Assembly: GCA_033064195.1 (NCBI GenBank)
Contig: JARBJD010000028.1
Span: 124,001-188,000 of the forward strand
Length of the DNA: 64,000 bases
Source of the DNA: Blattamonas nauphoetae
Lineage: Eukaryota; Preaxostyla; Oxymonadida
Direction: 5' to 3'
In this document: positions 10,357-22,900 of the stretch, in pieces
Position numbering within the stretch: the first letter of the stretch is position 1
Layout: each line of letters starts with the position of its first letter
The notes under the pieces: model-generated
Databases searched by the model: none
The model's input: the letters and a program-made list of their open reading frames with translations, nothing else
What the model was told of the DNA's origin: nothing
Program-made: the position numbers and the translations under genes

Positions 10357-13300
10357 ATGATACGCCTCTTCCTTCTTCTCTGTATCTTTCAACCCATGTT
10401 CGCCGTCACTTCCCGAACAACCAATCCAACAAAACTGCCATCACTTCTGGACACCATCTCAAACACTGTAGATCATAACGGAAATGAAATTTCGCATACC
10501 TCCATTCCAGAAGGAACTTACATTGGAAACAATCTCGAAATCAAGAACAAGTGTCTTGAATTGTCTGGGGAACGCTCACACTAAAGACCAGCACCAGGAA
10601 CACACATACTGACGCAATCATGGTCAGAAATGTGCACAAATGAAGAAAAGGCCACCGTGCAGACTCATGAAAATTGCATATTATCATTGACAAACTCAAC
10701 AATGTCGTTGAGATGGATGCGATTTTCTCTCATCGCCAATTCTGAAGAACCAAGACAGCAGATGAACCAAAATCAATCACCAAGACTAGCAATTGTATCA
10801 AACAGCGTGCTGACAATTTCTGAAAGCAGCATTGAACTGTCACCATGCACAAGTGCGATTATGATTTCTCCAACAACGTTCGAGAAATCAGCAACAGAAT
10901 CGTCAGTTGTGGTGAATAAATGCTCGATTTGGAATGATGTTGGGTCGATGCGTGGTGTTGTTGAAACATCGTCATTTCCATCATTTGGAGGGTCAGTTTC
11001 GATGTCGATTGTTGGCTGTTCGTTCCCCTCGCATAGGATTTTGGGAACAGACGGGATTGGCCTCTCACTGACACGAGCATCTCGAAATAATGTGGATGAG
11101 GTTGGACGAATGTCGTCATCGCTGATTGGTTGCTCGTTTGTGAACATGAGTTCGATTGGCTCTTCCCGCCAGCCACACCTTCCCCATTTGTCTCAAAAGA
11201 TGTTAGGATGTGTTGTATCGCTGACAAGTTCGCATTTATCAGGATCAACGATTCGAGACGTGAACAATGGAGGCTCAGTTTTGTGCTCGAATTCCACCTT
11301 CTCCTCCCTCCTCCCCTCCCCGAACCCCAACCCGGAAGGTCCACCCACAATCACCACCCCTGGATTGTTCACTCCAGACACACACGAGGACGGCACGTTG
11401 TATTCCTTCGACGCGGACAGCGGAGGAGAGTCAGCATCAGTCATCTTCACGACCTGCCGCTTCACTGGAAGGAAGGATGAGCAATCTGTTCGTCCCCTCA
11501 CTTTTGTCAACTATCCAGGCACGATTTCCGTCCTCTCGTGCTGGTTCACAGACCGAATAATTGTCGGAAGTTCTGAATATGAATCTGAAGGTGGGACGAT
11601 TCTTGTGAACAATCAGGACTGCCTCACACCTTGTCAGCCACTCACTGTGAATGAATCCAATTTCATGAGCATCAAAACAGACATGGACGGAGCTGGGATG
11701 TTCCTCAGACTCCGACAGTCTGCCACGATCATCAATTGTCTCTTTGAGGGAAATGGACCAGCATCTACTGAAGGCTATTCGTCGGCAGCGGGTGTTGACC
11801 TAATCACTACTAATTCAAGCGCTGTCACAACAATCACCAATCTCGTCTTTGATTCTTCTCATTTGCCATTCGGCCCTGGAGGGATGCGTCTCCATCTGGA
11901 TGGACCTCTCGTTCTCTCCGACTGTCTTTTCAACGATTTATCATTTGACGCCAATGCAGCATATGCTGGAGGTCTCTCTATGATCCTGTATGGAGAGACA
12001 CCAAGACAAGTCACCAGAATGAATTTCACTGATTGTCAGTGTCGTTGTGGTGCCTCTGGAATGTGGTTCTTTTCGCATGGTGATTTCCACATGAGTGACA
12101 TCCACTTTCTCCGATGCAATTCTGGTGACGAGACTGGCTGGGAGCATGCTGGGGGATTTAAGGGTTCTTTGGATCATATTCGAACGCTGACGGTTCAGGA
12201 CTGTTCTTTCGTTGATTGCGCAACATACGAATGTGGGGCTGCGTTCAATGCGCAGTCTTTTGCATTTTGTGTTGTCACTGATTGCCTGGTGAAGACTTGC
12301 CATTCGGGCACAGCAGGAGCAATCAATGTTCAGCCATACAGCGAGTATTCAATGTCGATCTCTCTCTCACGAATCGCTTTCGTCAACAACTCGGTTGGGC
12401 AGAATGGAGTCTCTTCAGGATCACTGAACAATCAAGCGAACACAACGGCTTTCGTCGATGTCTTTCTGAACTATCTCAAAAGTGATCTTCGTCCATCACT
12501 GTTGATTGATGACTGCTTCACGACTTGTGCCACAGGCAGCATTGGAATGCACATGACAGTCAACCGTGGCACTCCCGAAGAGTCGTCCATTCGAGTGTTT
12601 GATGATGAGTTCAACAAGATTGGGCCGCTGATGACAGAGGGAGTGGAAGTCTCGTTTGATCCACTGTCGGGAAGAATGGGGTTGGAGATGAATGGGACGA
12701 TTCCGAATCCGTCGCAGAAATACGAAGTGACAGTTCAGAATGAAGACGACAAGACAGAAATGAATGGAGAGATTGAGTTTGTGAACGGGAAGGGCACACT
12801 GGCATCGCCGTCTCCATCGTTGACTCTCGCCTTCTCTACATCATACACAATCACATCGATTATTGGGATTGTTCACTCTTCCTGTTCGTCTCTCTCAAAT
12901 GGTCTCACGTTCCCGCAGGCAGCGTGGGCGTTCAACCTCGCCGCGACACCATCCTTCCTCACATTCACCACACCCGAACAGCCACCGACACTTATCGGAG
13001 CCAAAGCTCATCTCGTCTCCACTGACCAACCTCTCGCTTTCGTCATTCTGATGCTTAGCGAAGAAGTGAAAGGATCGTTCGAGATTGTTGTGGAGGAGGA
13101 AGGGAATGACATCGGCCTCGCTGTTGATTTCGACGAGTCTTCTCTGCTTGGTGAATCGTCCAACTTTGTTGTGGTTGGAGATGCTCGCCTGCTCACACAC
13201 GACACGACATACACAATCAAGTCGATCACCCAATCACCAGAAACTGAGTCACCGTTTGTGTGGATGAACGAGACGATCACATTCCACATCCCTGAATCGT

Positions 13301-13662
13301 CGTTTGATCCGAAGAAGTCGAAGCTGCCGGAAACGAAGAAACTGCTGAGCTGGCTGATTCCGCTGGTTGCGAAGATCGAAGTGGAGGGACTCGCTCAAGA
13401 CAAGTCAAATGCAGCGATTCGTGTCGAAGCAATCAGCCACTCCAACTTCGGTCCAGACAGCAGCGTCCTCCCGACATCTGTGGAACATCCGCAGTTGTCC
13501 AAAGGCAATGCTCTTGGTGAAATGGTTGGTATGATGAGATACAGAACCATGTTGACTGTTTTGACGAGATCTCGCTTCGATGTCCTGAACACGCTCAGGA
13601 ACCAGTGTATTTGGTGTAGTCGGTCTAGGAACAGTTCCAGATTGCTCTGTGGACGTGGATGA
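10357..13662 (+). pseudogene. Right-handed beta-helix surface protein 1, one in-frame stop and altered C-terminus
   Basis: It starts with a good signal peptide (MIRLFLLLCIFQPMFAV). A long Ser/Thr/Asn-rich region follows with repeated short rungs of the type 'xxIxxCxFxxC' (for example INCLFEGNG, LTVQDCSFVDC, MNFTDCQC), typical of PbH1 parallel beta-helices. After about residue 680 come Ig-like repeats (EVTVQNEDDKTEMNGEI and LAFVILMLSEEVKGSFEI). One TAA at 10582-10584 interrupts a frame that is otherwise continuous from 10357 to 13662. The expected C-terminal membrane anchor starts (LLSWLIPLVA) but is replaced by unrelated sequence from about 13375. Both points suggest a damaged copy. The paralog at 45.7 kb keeps its anchor. 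Role presumed cell-surface; ligand unknown. Confidence 0.7.
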
Positions 13663-13929
13663 TACATTCAAGTAATTTTTGGCGACTTCTTTCACGTTAA
13701 CAGTCGAGGCTATCGGTGTATGAACAGGAAGAGACACTGGTTCATTTTGCGGAAATTTGACAAGTGGTTTCGGTTTAATGTCTGTCGATTTTTGGGATGG
13801 AGAGGAAGAAAAAGGTTTGGGTGAAGATGAACTGATAGTTGATGAATTGAGTCTCGGTGATGGTGAGGTCGATGTATTCTTTCCTTTGCTTGTTCCTTTC
13901 TTTGAGCTGGATGCATTTTGTTTTTTCAT
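13405..13929 (-). CDS. Serine-rich low-complexity protein, partial model
   Basis: From an ATG complementary to 13927-13929 (MKKQNASSSKKGTSKGKN) the minus strand encodes a Ser/Thr/Pro-rich protein to a stop at 13405. A strong acceptor (TGTCTCCTTTTAG) lies just upstream, so the ATG may be internal to a spliced gene. The last 90 codons overlap the 3' end of the plus-strand beta-helix frame antisense. One of the two frames there is probably not used. No domain recognised. Confidence 0.4.
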   Translation of the reverse strand: MKKQNASSSKKGTSKGKNTSTSPSPRLNSSTISSSSPKPFSSSPSQKSTDIKPKPLVKFPQNEPVSLPVHTPIASTVNVKEVAKNYLNVSSTSTEQSGTVPRPTTPNTLVPERVQDIEARSRQNSQHGSVSHHTNHFTKSIAFGQLRMFHRCREDAAVWTEVGVADCFDTNRCI

Positions 13930-14149
13930 GGCAAGTTCCACTAAAAGGAGACACAGATGTGAAGAAAGGAGTGAATATAGACCATATGTGACTTTGTGAG
14001 GTGGTTTGAGAGTTTGTGATGTCATCGCTACGCTCTGACACCCAACAAACCAGGGCTTCATTAACATCTGAGACCGGTGACGTGGAAATATACAATGGGT
14101 GGCCAACCCAAAGATCAAACAAAACATAGTGATTCCTCCTCCTCGTCAC

Positions 14150-17100
14150 TAATTATCAAACTAGTTTTCGTGGAATCACTTCCTAAACGATTGGTCGCGA
14201 CCGAATCAGTGATTTACCGATTCACTGTGATTAAAACTCTTTCAAAGTTCATCTCCAAAAACATCAGCCTTCTATCGCTCGATCAAGATTTGAGGATCTT
14301 GGACCAACTCCCCACATCATTAAATGATGTTCTACCACATGTTCGTGAGATTCAAACAACATCGTAGAGTCGCCGGTCCAGTACGTTTAGAATCGTTGAA
14401 AACAGAAACAGTCATGTCAGATGACGACCATCCCATATTGTGACGAGGAGGAGATCAGAATATAGCAAAAATGAAACAAGGATCAGATTGGGGTCGACCG
14501 ACGGTCAGAATACAGAAGGATCACATGATACCGGACTTCGTTGGAACATCCGAAACAGAGCAGGACAGTCAAGACATTCTGGTCGGAAATATCAAGAAAT
14601 TGTCAATGACATGGTAATGATTTCGCATATCGTTGAACAGATACTCAGTGCGACTTGAATACCCACCAACCGGATCAACATCACGGGGCCATCTGTCAGC
14701 TCATTATTGGAAGTTGATATGGACAACGAAGTATGTTCATCTGTATCAATAGCAGCCGATCGACAAATGGAGAGGAGCGTGTCCATATACCTGAACTTAT
14801 TGATAGTCATCCGAACTTGGAAGGATCACCCCCGTGTTGAAGCAGTACAGCAAGTAATCTGCCCCTTCCGTACGGAAACATTCCTTTTCAACTCAAATTC
14901 AACATATTCTGATCATAGGATCCTGTCATCCATCTTTTATGGATCCGGGTACACACAAGGCAAGTCACGATCTCATCTCTTCTAATTGTATTCATGAGGG
15001 ATGTAGAAGGAAAAACAACAAAAACAAACGAACTCCTGCAAGAACAGGTGCCAGACAGTATGGTGGTTGAAACTACAAGGACCACCAAGCGGTGTTTCAA
15101 TTCCGATCCAGTTTATCCAGTCATGACTCGTACTACAGTTGAAATTTAAAACAATCAAGAAAATGGGATAGAAAACACCAAAATATGTTCGTAGAAGGCT
15201 TCACAGAACGAAGCCAACTCATCGGTTGTCCTCCTGAAATCTTCAGGCAAACAACTTGGACAATCTTGTCTCACCAAGGAAACGAAGATTCGTGTCAGAT
15301 ACAGATGTAATTGTTGAACTCGGCAAGGCAAAATAAAAATCCACCGTTGAACAATAGTAACAACCAGAATTGTAAGTTCCAAGATTAAGCCAGACTTGGG
15401 CAGATTTCCAGCAGAATCAAGCGAATCTTCCAGCAATCATCTATATCGCCGCACATAAACAGAGACCTCGACTGTTTTCCGCATCGTCGTTCTGCGACTC
15501 TCGCTTTGTGCACATTCCTGCATTTTCGATCGATCTAAAACTCACCTTCAGTCAGACTGAACCTTTTTCCGTCATTCTTGATGACAACTGCTGTGTCGAC
15601 AATTGTATTACCTGCAACGTGTTGGGAATCCACACAGGAGGAATTCGTTTTCATCAATGATCGAATTCAGATCGAGATATTGAGGCAGACACATCTCAAA
15701 GACAGCGAGTACAAAGCAACCGCAGTGAGCCAGCGCATGTCGGATCGCATCTTTACAAGTCAGAACAGGCATCTCTAACAACTTAAACCAGACTCAACTG
15801 GTCCAGCATTCACCATTACCATCCTGACAAACGATATGAATATCCAAAAGGACGAATTCAAGGCTCACATCGAATTGAAGACATCCTCGTGTAGTAGAAG
15901 CTAACAAGAAGACACAACATTCGACGATGCCGAGGAAAAATGCAAGTGATCAACACAAACATTCCTATCATGAATAGTTGTTCTTCATCACAGGAACGAC
16001 GCCCGTATCATCGAGAGAAGCCCAAAAAGAATGCGCCGCCTCCTATCTGCGACGGAAAATCTCGAAGATGATTCGGAGCTCTTGAAACGAAGCTCTCAGA
16101 TAAATACTCAACTCAAAGAGAAATACTCAACTCAAAGAACTACAACAACAGAAAGAAGGAGGAGGGAGATACTTAACCGGGCAATCACAATCGAAACGAC
16201 AAGAGAAGCTTTGGAAAGTAACACTCCCGATCAGACCTGAAAGTGACACATTTTGTGTGGGAGAGAGAAAGAGTCAGCAGAGATAGCGTAGCAACACACA
16301 CCAGAAAGCCGACAAGCCTGCATGATTGAAGTGTTTCCTCACAACAAGACCAGGACCAACCAGGAAGGCACTTCAATCGAAACGATATCGAACAAAGCGG
16401 TTACTACCAGTTTCTATATTGAATGAGGAATGTTTGGGACATCTTCATGAATCAAGTGATGGTCCATCGCTCAACATCGGTGTTGAACGAAATGACAACT
16501 TCAGGGAAGTCATTTTCAAGTTTCGATATCACAACATTCACAATCGTTCCATCAATTCTTGGCAAAGTCATTGTCCCCGAAGTGACAATTGATTCCCACA
16601 TGCCACCGACAATCTCTTTTTCAGCAGTTAACAGACCAGAGTCGGAGATCGGAGGCATCTTCTCTGCAAGGAAGTGGAAGCGGAGAAAGGAGGAAGGAAA
16701 CTTATACCGCTACAGATCGTTGGATGAGAGTTCAAGATCCTCCATTCAGTAAGTGGAAACGATTGTTGCGAAATGACAAGCTGAGACGCAGAATTCAACA
16801 ATAGAATCGAGAGCGCATTGGATACCATGAAATGATGTGATTCATTTCGAAGGAAGCGAAGTGGAAAGAAGCGTAAAGGAACATATCCTCTCACAGATGG
16901 TGATGACGATGTTCACAGACACAAGGAGCTCATGCGTGGTTTGGAAATGAGCACGACAGCTATTACCCACCATCCATAGCAGTTGCCCTCGACGGCATGA
17001 TTTACAGCAGCAGCGCTTGGTGCAAAAAATGGGAGAATCGACAGACACAAGCCATCCGAAGTTAGTCGAGCATCAAAATCGAGGAAAGCAGAATATGAGT

Positions 17101-18250
17101 TAAGAACAGACTTGCTGGGACAGAAGTGAAAGGAATGGAGGAGACAGACGGATGGGAGAGACTGAAGTGATATGACGGAATTTGGGGAGATGAGTACAAC
17201 TGTGTGGAGCATGCAATGCGGAGTTGAGGAGACTTGACGCCGGGAAAGAGGACTGGATAGAAGGACATGGAGAAGCGAATAAAGCACAAGACAAGAACCA
17301 ACTCTTCGTAAATGATCTAATGTTCCATATTGACATCACAGGATGGATGAAGAAGACAAAGATTCACTGCACTTGACAGATTACGAGCAAGATTGCCTGA
17401 AGACATCAAGGAACAAGGAGTCTGGATGGTACCGAAGAATACACTCCCAAGAGTGTTCAGAATGGATACAAACCCCGTCACCAACCCAACAACAAGCGGG
17501 ACAGGTTTAATAAATTGGCAGTTGGCAGTGAATTCGAAGCAATCAAATACAAATGCTTCATCAGCTGTTGAGATCAAGAACGAAGAAGTCTGTCAGGGCA
17601 GAAGAACATCCTCCCAAAAGAAAGATTGCGAGCGGACCCGAAACAAGGTCGTGGCAGTTGAGTGAGAGTGCAAGGAGACATCCTTGGGAGAAAGAGACCT
17701 GATTAAGTTCGGGCATGTTCGCACTTTCTCCAACATTTTCATCTCGGCGGCCACCTTTGACGGAGGGAAAGCAGCAATTGACTTGGGGGGAGGTTGAGAT
17801 CAAGAACAAAGAACTGTGTCAGGGCGGAGGAACATCCTCTCAGAAGAAAGATTGCATGCTGACCCGAACCAATGTCGTGGAAGTTGAGTGAGAGTGCAAG
17901 GAGACATCCTTGGGGGAAAGAGACCTGATTAAGCTCGGGCATGTTCGCACTTTCTCCAACATTTTCATCTCGACGACCACCTTTGGAAGAGAGAAAGCTG
18001 CAGTTGACTGAGGGAGGTTTGGGTTGAAGTGGAGTATTATGGCAAAGTGAGACTTGAGTAGTGACTCGTGAAGGAAGAAGGGCAGGCATGACTCGGAAGA
18101 GGAAAGAGAGTCGGGAGTACGGAATGGAGAGAGTGCGGAGTTGGTATGAGAACTCGCAATCAGTGGGGTGACAGCCCAATTGGGTCACGGCCTAAATCAA
18201 CTGATGACCAGATCTAGGAAGAAGAACACAAAGATATCTTTTCTCTTCTT
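14150..18250. other. Long stretch without a resolved gene
   Basis: No frame exceeds about 150 codons. Minus-strand pieces at 14592-14810 and 15155-15436 encode hydrophobic segments (LILELTILVVTIVQRWIFIL) and may be exons of a decayed membrane protein. Plus-strand frames at 16326-16752 are short and of no recognised type. I see no transposase and no RNA gene. Confidence 0.4.
17571..18020. repeat. Tandem duplication, unit about 225 bp
   Basis: 17571-17797 and 17798-18020 are diverged head-to-tail copies. Shared blocks include GAGTGCAAGGAGACATCCTT, AAAGAGACCTGATTAAG and CACTTTCTCCAACATTTTCA. On the minus strand each copy encodes nearly the same peptide (GGRRDENVGESANMPELNQV), but the two units are not in one common frame. 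Confidence 0.75.
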
Positions 18251-18639
18251 TACTCATTCTTCTCCTTTCAATACTCAGATGTTAATGAAGCCCTGGTTTG
18301 TTGGGTGTCAGAGCGTAGCGATGACATTTCCAACAAAATAGTGCTCATTAACAGCGAACACTGCCACACAACTGATGTTCGTTCTCGTTTTGTCGCAAGA
18401 CCGACTCTGGCACAGCCCTTTGGCCTTTCCATTTCACTTGTCACTTATGACTTCTCATGTTTGTCCAGTTTTCTCTCCCTCGTTGAGGCTCTTTCTGGAC
18501 AGAGACAGTGATCTCTCTCTTTTTTGCTCATTAACCACCCAAACAGGGGTAGAACCGACACTGTGACCCTTGCGTCCCTTGTCGGGAACAATTGTTTTAA
18601 CAGATAAAGTTTTCTTTTTCTCTGTTTTGTTTCTCTTGG

Positions 18640-18825
18640 GCAGGCCACCCATTGTATATTTCCACGTCACCGGTCTCAGATGTTAATGAGCACTGGTTTG
18701 TTGGAAAGGTGTTTAATGAATCAGGTGAAGATGACGACGCTGAATCCATCAAATGGACCGAACTCGCTCCTTCTGAATGGACGACATTTGGTGATTCTGA
18801 CATCACGAAGGGCAATGACGAATGA
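18640..18825 (+). CDS. C-terminal exon of an unrecognised gene
   Basis: An acceptor-like CACCGGTCTCAG precedes a frame reading DVNEHWFVGKVFNESGEDDD and then SIKWTELAPSEWTTFGDSD, ending in TGA at 18823-18825. The peptide is acidic and well formed, but no domain is recognised. A related upstream exon piece (GRTDTVTLASLVGNN) sits near 18545-18595 after an AACAG acceptor. The gene probably begins in or beyond the repeat-rich stretch to the left. It lies 85 bp before the start of the PSMD9-like gene on the same strand. Confidence 0.35.
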   Translation, partial: AGHPLYISTSPVSDVNEHWFVGKVFNESGEDDDAESIKWTELAPSEWTTFGDSDITKGNDE

Positions 18826-18909
18826 GAGTCAGGACTGGACCATAAACAACAAAACCTCTCGCCTCATCTCATTACTCCATACTTATTCTCGCACTAATTT
18901 CCCTCAAAC

Positions 18910-19394
18910 ATGACTTCACTTATTGATGAGTACCATTCCACATATGCTCTTCTTCAGGAATTGATGCAACGACGAACATCAATCAGTTCTGAAATTGAAG
19001 GTTTACGCGCCTACTTGGAAACACCTGTATCCTCCGCTGTCTTCTCTTCTCTCTTCACCATCCCCTTCTTTGGTCACTCAAGACAGGAAAAGGTTATTCA
19101 GGTGCAACAATTTTCCGATTGCTCAATCATCTCAATCCCCATTTTCACTGAATAGGTGGTTTAATTGATGAAGAAGGCTACCCAATTGCTGGAGTTGATA
19201 TTGTTACCATTCGACAATCTCGAAATCGACATGCTTGTTTGCTTTACCACATTTTTGTCACTCATCGTCTTTCAGGTCTTCAAAATGACTTCTCACAATG
19301 AATGAAAGACATTGAAGAGAACTTAGGTAAACTCCATGAACTTTCACGCAAAATTAAAGATGCAGGACTCGAAGTTCCGCGTCTAACACCGTGA
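18910..19394 (+). pseudogene. PSMD9: 26S proteasome assembly chaperone PSMD9/Nas2, N-terminal domain, damaged
   Basis: Exon 1 (18910-19026) encodes MTSLIDEYHSTYALLQELMQ and the helical N-terminus of Nas2. Exon 2 (19156-19236) encodes GLIDEEGYPIAGVDIVTIRQ, the family signature (LVDxxGFPRxDVDxxxxR). Exon 3 (from 19276) encodes CLQNDFSQ, a TGA at 19299-19301, then MKDIEENLGKLHEL. The match across the stop to the QND..xxMKxIEE motif of Nas2 shows the stop lies inside the gene. The exon 1/exon 2 junction is also one nucleotide out of phase. No PDZ domain follows. In eukaryotes PSMD9 escorts Rpt5 during base assembly. This copy looks inactive unless there are sequence errors. Confidence 0.65.
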
Positions 19395-19477
19395 TCATGA
19401 CAATTGATTTTGTGAAGCAAAATATTGGCTGAAATCTATTTCTGAAAGGTCTCAAACTTAAAATATTCAAAATTCAA

Positions 19478-19583
19478 TTGTTCAACGATTGTATTAGAGC
19501 GTTAAAAGCAGAATCTGGATTCGCCTTCAGGTTCTCAGGTGTGTCGAACTCAGAGAGATATCCCTGGTCCATAAGCTGCGAAA
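19478..19583 (-). pseudogene. Orphan terminal exon of an ABC transporter
   Basis: After an acceptor (TTCTTTTTCGCAG, minus strand) the sequence encodes LMDQGYLSEFDTPENLKANP and FNALIQSLN. This is nearly the same as the C-terminus of the ABCC transporter ending at 27694. The rest of this second copy is absent. It lies about 100 bp from the left end of the pogo-like element, so a partial tandem duplication of the transporter's 3' end preceded or accompanied that insertion. Confidence 0.7.
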
Positions 19584-19966
19584 AAGAATACGAGAGTTAG
19601 AATATGAGAGAGAGAATGCAGACAAAAGAATTAAAATGCGGATAACCCGTGGATTTCACCCATTTGAGTTTCGATCAGTAGTACAGGGTGTCGTTTGAAA
19701 ACTTATCGTCTGGCATCCAATCTTCATGTTGATTCAATCAAAACAACTGAACAGGAAGGCCTGGACAATCAATCACATCATAGACATGGGACATAATTCA
19801 ATTTTGAGACATAATTCCCACTTTGAGCGAACTATACACATTTGATTTGTAAAATTTGAGAAAACGACTCGTGAACACATTTGATAGCGTATCAAAAATC
19901 AATGATAGCGTGAATTTGTCTTGAAAACGAAAACGGAAGATCATGGTCTGATCGAACCACAATGAA

Positions 19967-22900
19967 ATGATTTCTCCACAACCTTCCGAAAAAATCTCCA
20001 AAATTGTCTATCAAGTCCAACAAGTCTCAGATGAAATAGTTAAAATAAAACGAGATGAGTCCGAACCCATTGTGCACGACAACGAACCAGAAACTCGGCC
20101 TGACTTCTTCCAACGACAAAGGGTGAAGCGTGGACCAAAATGCTACTTAAATGAGGAAGAAAAAAATATACTATTCGAAGTCTTGATCCGACTGGATCGA
20201 GAGAACGAAAGTGCATCGTGGGAAGATGCTGCGATCGCGGTATTTTGTTTTTTCTTTGGATTTTCTAGGCTGGGGAAATTAGGAGGAGACGATCATTAAA
20301 CGATATCAAGAAAGCTAATCCATCTACGAAAACCCTTCAGAGATATGTATTAAAAGAAAAGACCTTTTTGATACTGCCTTCCCTGTGATGGTCGATGTTG
20401 CTAGAATGAAAGCGTCAACCAGAGCCAATATTGAACCCTTCTTCACAAAGTTGAACGAGCTGATGCAAAAATATCAATATCCTCCAGAATTAATTTTTCA
20501 AGGCGATGAAACATCTCTACAAGTGAAAAATCAGAGAAGGAAAAGAAGAATCGTCAAACTTGGAAAAACGACGGTGTATTATCTGAAGACTCGTCCAATA
20601 GGAAAAATGACGGCACTTTTTATGGTCGACGGCACTGGCACCTCCCTCCCGACGCATATACTTCTGCACAAGAACATTGATATGGGATCACTCCCACCAA
20701 TGTCTGTCCATCGGCACCTCGTCATCCACCAAACTGAAAAAGGATGGATGGAAAAGGGTAAATTTGAGGAAATAATCAAGTATCATACAGTTCCAGCGAT
20801 TAATCAGGTCAAGGAAGAAATGTTGAAAAAGGCATTCGAAAATGAAATGAAAGATAAAGAAATTGCTGAAGCTGAGAAGAAGAAACTATGGGAAGAAACA
20901 AAGACAAACTGTCGTGCCCTAATCATTTTGGACGGCCACAGCTCACGCCACAATTACGCGCTGATGGAGGAGTTGGCTGGGCAGGGGATCGATGTTGTGA
21001 TTCTCCCTGCCCATACCAGCCATTTCCTCCAACCCCTGGACTTGGGTGTCAATGCCGCATTCAAATCTGCGCTTACTGGCCTGGAATTTCCAACAAAAAG
21101 TGAATTTAGAGAAAAGTGCAAACCATTCTTCTATAAAGTCCGGGATGCCATCCACACCGCCACACAAGCAAAGTACATTCTGGCAGGTTGGGACCAGGGC
21201 TTTCCACTCACGGAGCCGACTTGCTCAAATCATTCAGATTCAAGCTTTTTTATGTTGATCTAATTTATGCGAACATTTCCCTTGGAGCATTCGTCACAAT
21301 TTCATCTTGATGGCGAGATCTGCGAAAGATCACATCCCCATATTTTTCTCAACGATTCTGAATTCCAAAAATCACATTCTAGTCATTCCACAATCAGAAA
21401 GAGGTTCATGAAGTGATTGAAGAGATAATATTGTGACATAAACTGCCAGAAACGAGATATCAGCGACTCGATCTCTACCTTTATGGTCCCTCACCTTCAA
21501 GATGATCTTCTCGATGTCTCCTTTCATCTTTCCCATCTCACATCGAATCAAGAGTGTGCTGCAACAGATGTTGTTCGTAGCTTGTACATAATCATGTCTG
21601 AGTCGCAAAATGGTCACGCAGAGAGGAGATGCTGTTGTGATCATGATCGTTGTCTGCTCCTTCCCTCTTGTCCGTGACGCGAATGATGAGCGGCGAGTGA
21701 TCGATGGTATTGGAGAACTGATTCTGGAGTTGATTGATCAGAGCCTGTCCACCGTTGTCGTAAAGCTGTTCTCGTCAGGTGTCGTTTGTTTCGAGGTTGG
21801 CAAACCGACAACGCGTTGAGAGAGACTGAGACGAGCGAGGAGTTCGAAGTCGTTGGAGTGGATGGAAACAGACCATTGTTGGCGATGGAGGCGAGGAGAG
21901 TGATGTTCAACACGGTAGACAGAACACGAGCAGGTATGATTCCCATTCCTGTTGTCTTGTTGAAAGCGATGTGTGAGAGGGGATGATGTGCAATTTGAAC
22001 AAGAATCATCAGTGCCATCCATTTAGTGTGGATGTTTCTGTCACTAATCATGAACGATCCGGCCAGATCGACCTGTTGCGCCGCCGACGATCGATGCAGG
22101 ATGTTTGTACATCGTTGATCCGTTTGCTCTTCCTTGATCGGCAACAGCAAGAAGAGTGTTGGAGATGGGTTGGACGAACTCGGCGGAGAAGACAGCAGCG
22201 ATGGTGTTTGTCGATGTGACGAATGTTCTTTGTGGACGAGGAAGGAAGGGAGAGAGAGGAGACCGTCGAGCCATGCAGCTCGCCAGAGATGTCTGAATGG
22301 CCAGATATGGTGATGTCGATCTCTCCGAATTGATCATAATGTGGTTGATCAACGACCCACTCCATCTTTGCAGCGTCCGTCAGAAGCGATTCGCGTTCTA
22401 TCCGATCACATGTCGGTTCGTTCGCATCTTTCTTCTTGTCTTATGATGATGCAATCAGTGTGGAGACAAAAAGTGCGCAGTGCAAGACGCATTCGGTGAA
22501 TCGCATGAGTGTGATGGACTGATTGGCAAAGGCTGAGCGAAGTTGATGTTCTCCGCAACACCTCACCAACATTCTGTCGAATGAATTGGTGTTGGGATTG
22601 TTCCTTTCTTCTTTCAGTTTTGTGAAGCAACCACTAACAACGACACAATCGACCGCGTTCCTCCTTCTGTCGTGGCAAGCACATTCTTCGCGCCAATCGG
22701 GAACATTGGTTGGTTGTGTTCGCAACGATCGAAAGCTCACCGTCTTGTAATACTGAACGAGAGACGATGGCCTGCTGATTTGAGATTCAACATCGCCGTG
22801 CGAAGGCGAGAGGTGTTGAGTCGAATGGGATGAAGAATGAGCCTCACTGGAGTCTGCTCGTTCCCGACGCGCGAGCCTAATTGTGGAAGACTTGTTTGTT

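Larger units (their letters stand above)
14020..18700. repeat. Inverted repeat with a third partial copy
   Basis: A segment of about 55 bp at 14020-14074 recurs in inverted orientation at 18275-18329 (shared runs GATGTTAATGAAGCCCTGG and TTGTTGGGTGTCAGAGCG). A further match covers 14041-14107 against 18647-18702, running through CATTGTATATTTCCACGTC. The repeat contains a TCTCAG|ATGTTAATGA acceptor-like junction, so it may be exon-intron sequence of a duplicated gene. Although the arms contain CAGGG...CCCTG, flanks of the CAGGG points are inverted and not direct, so a simple transposon is not supported. Confidence 0.6.

Noticed and set aside
14051-18295. A 4.2-kb hAT element bounded by CAGGGCTTCATTAAC and its complement
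   Set aside because: Sequences outside the CAGGG points are inverted copies of each other, not direct 8-bp duplications. The inverted repeat is longer than a TIR and contains exon-like sequence.
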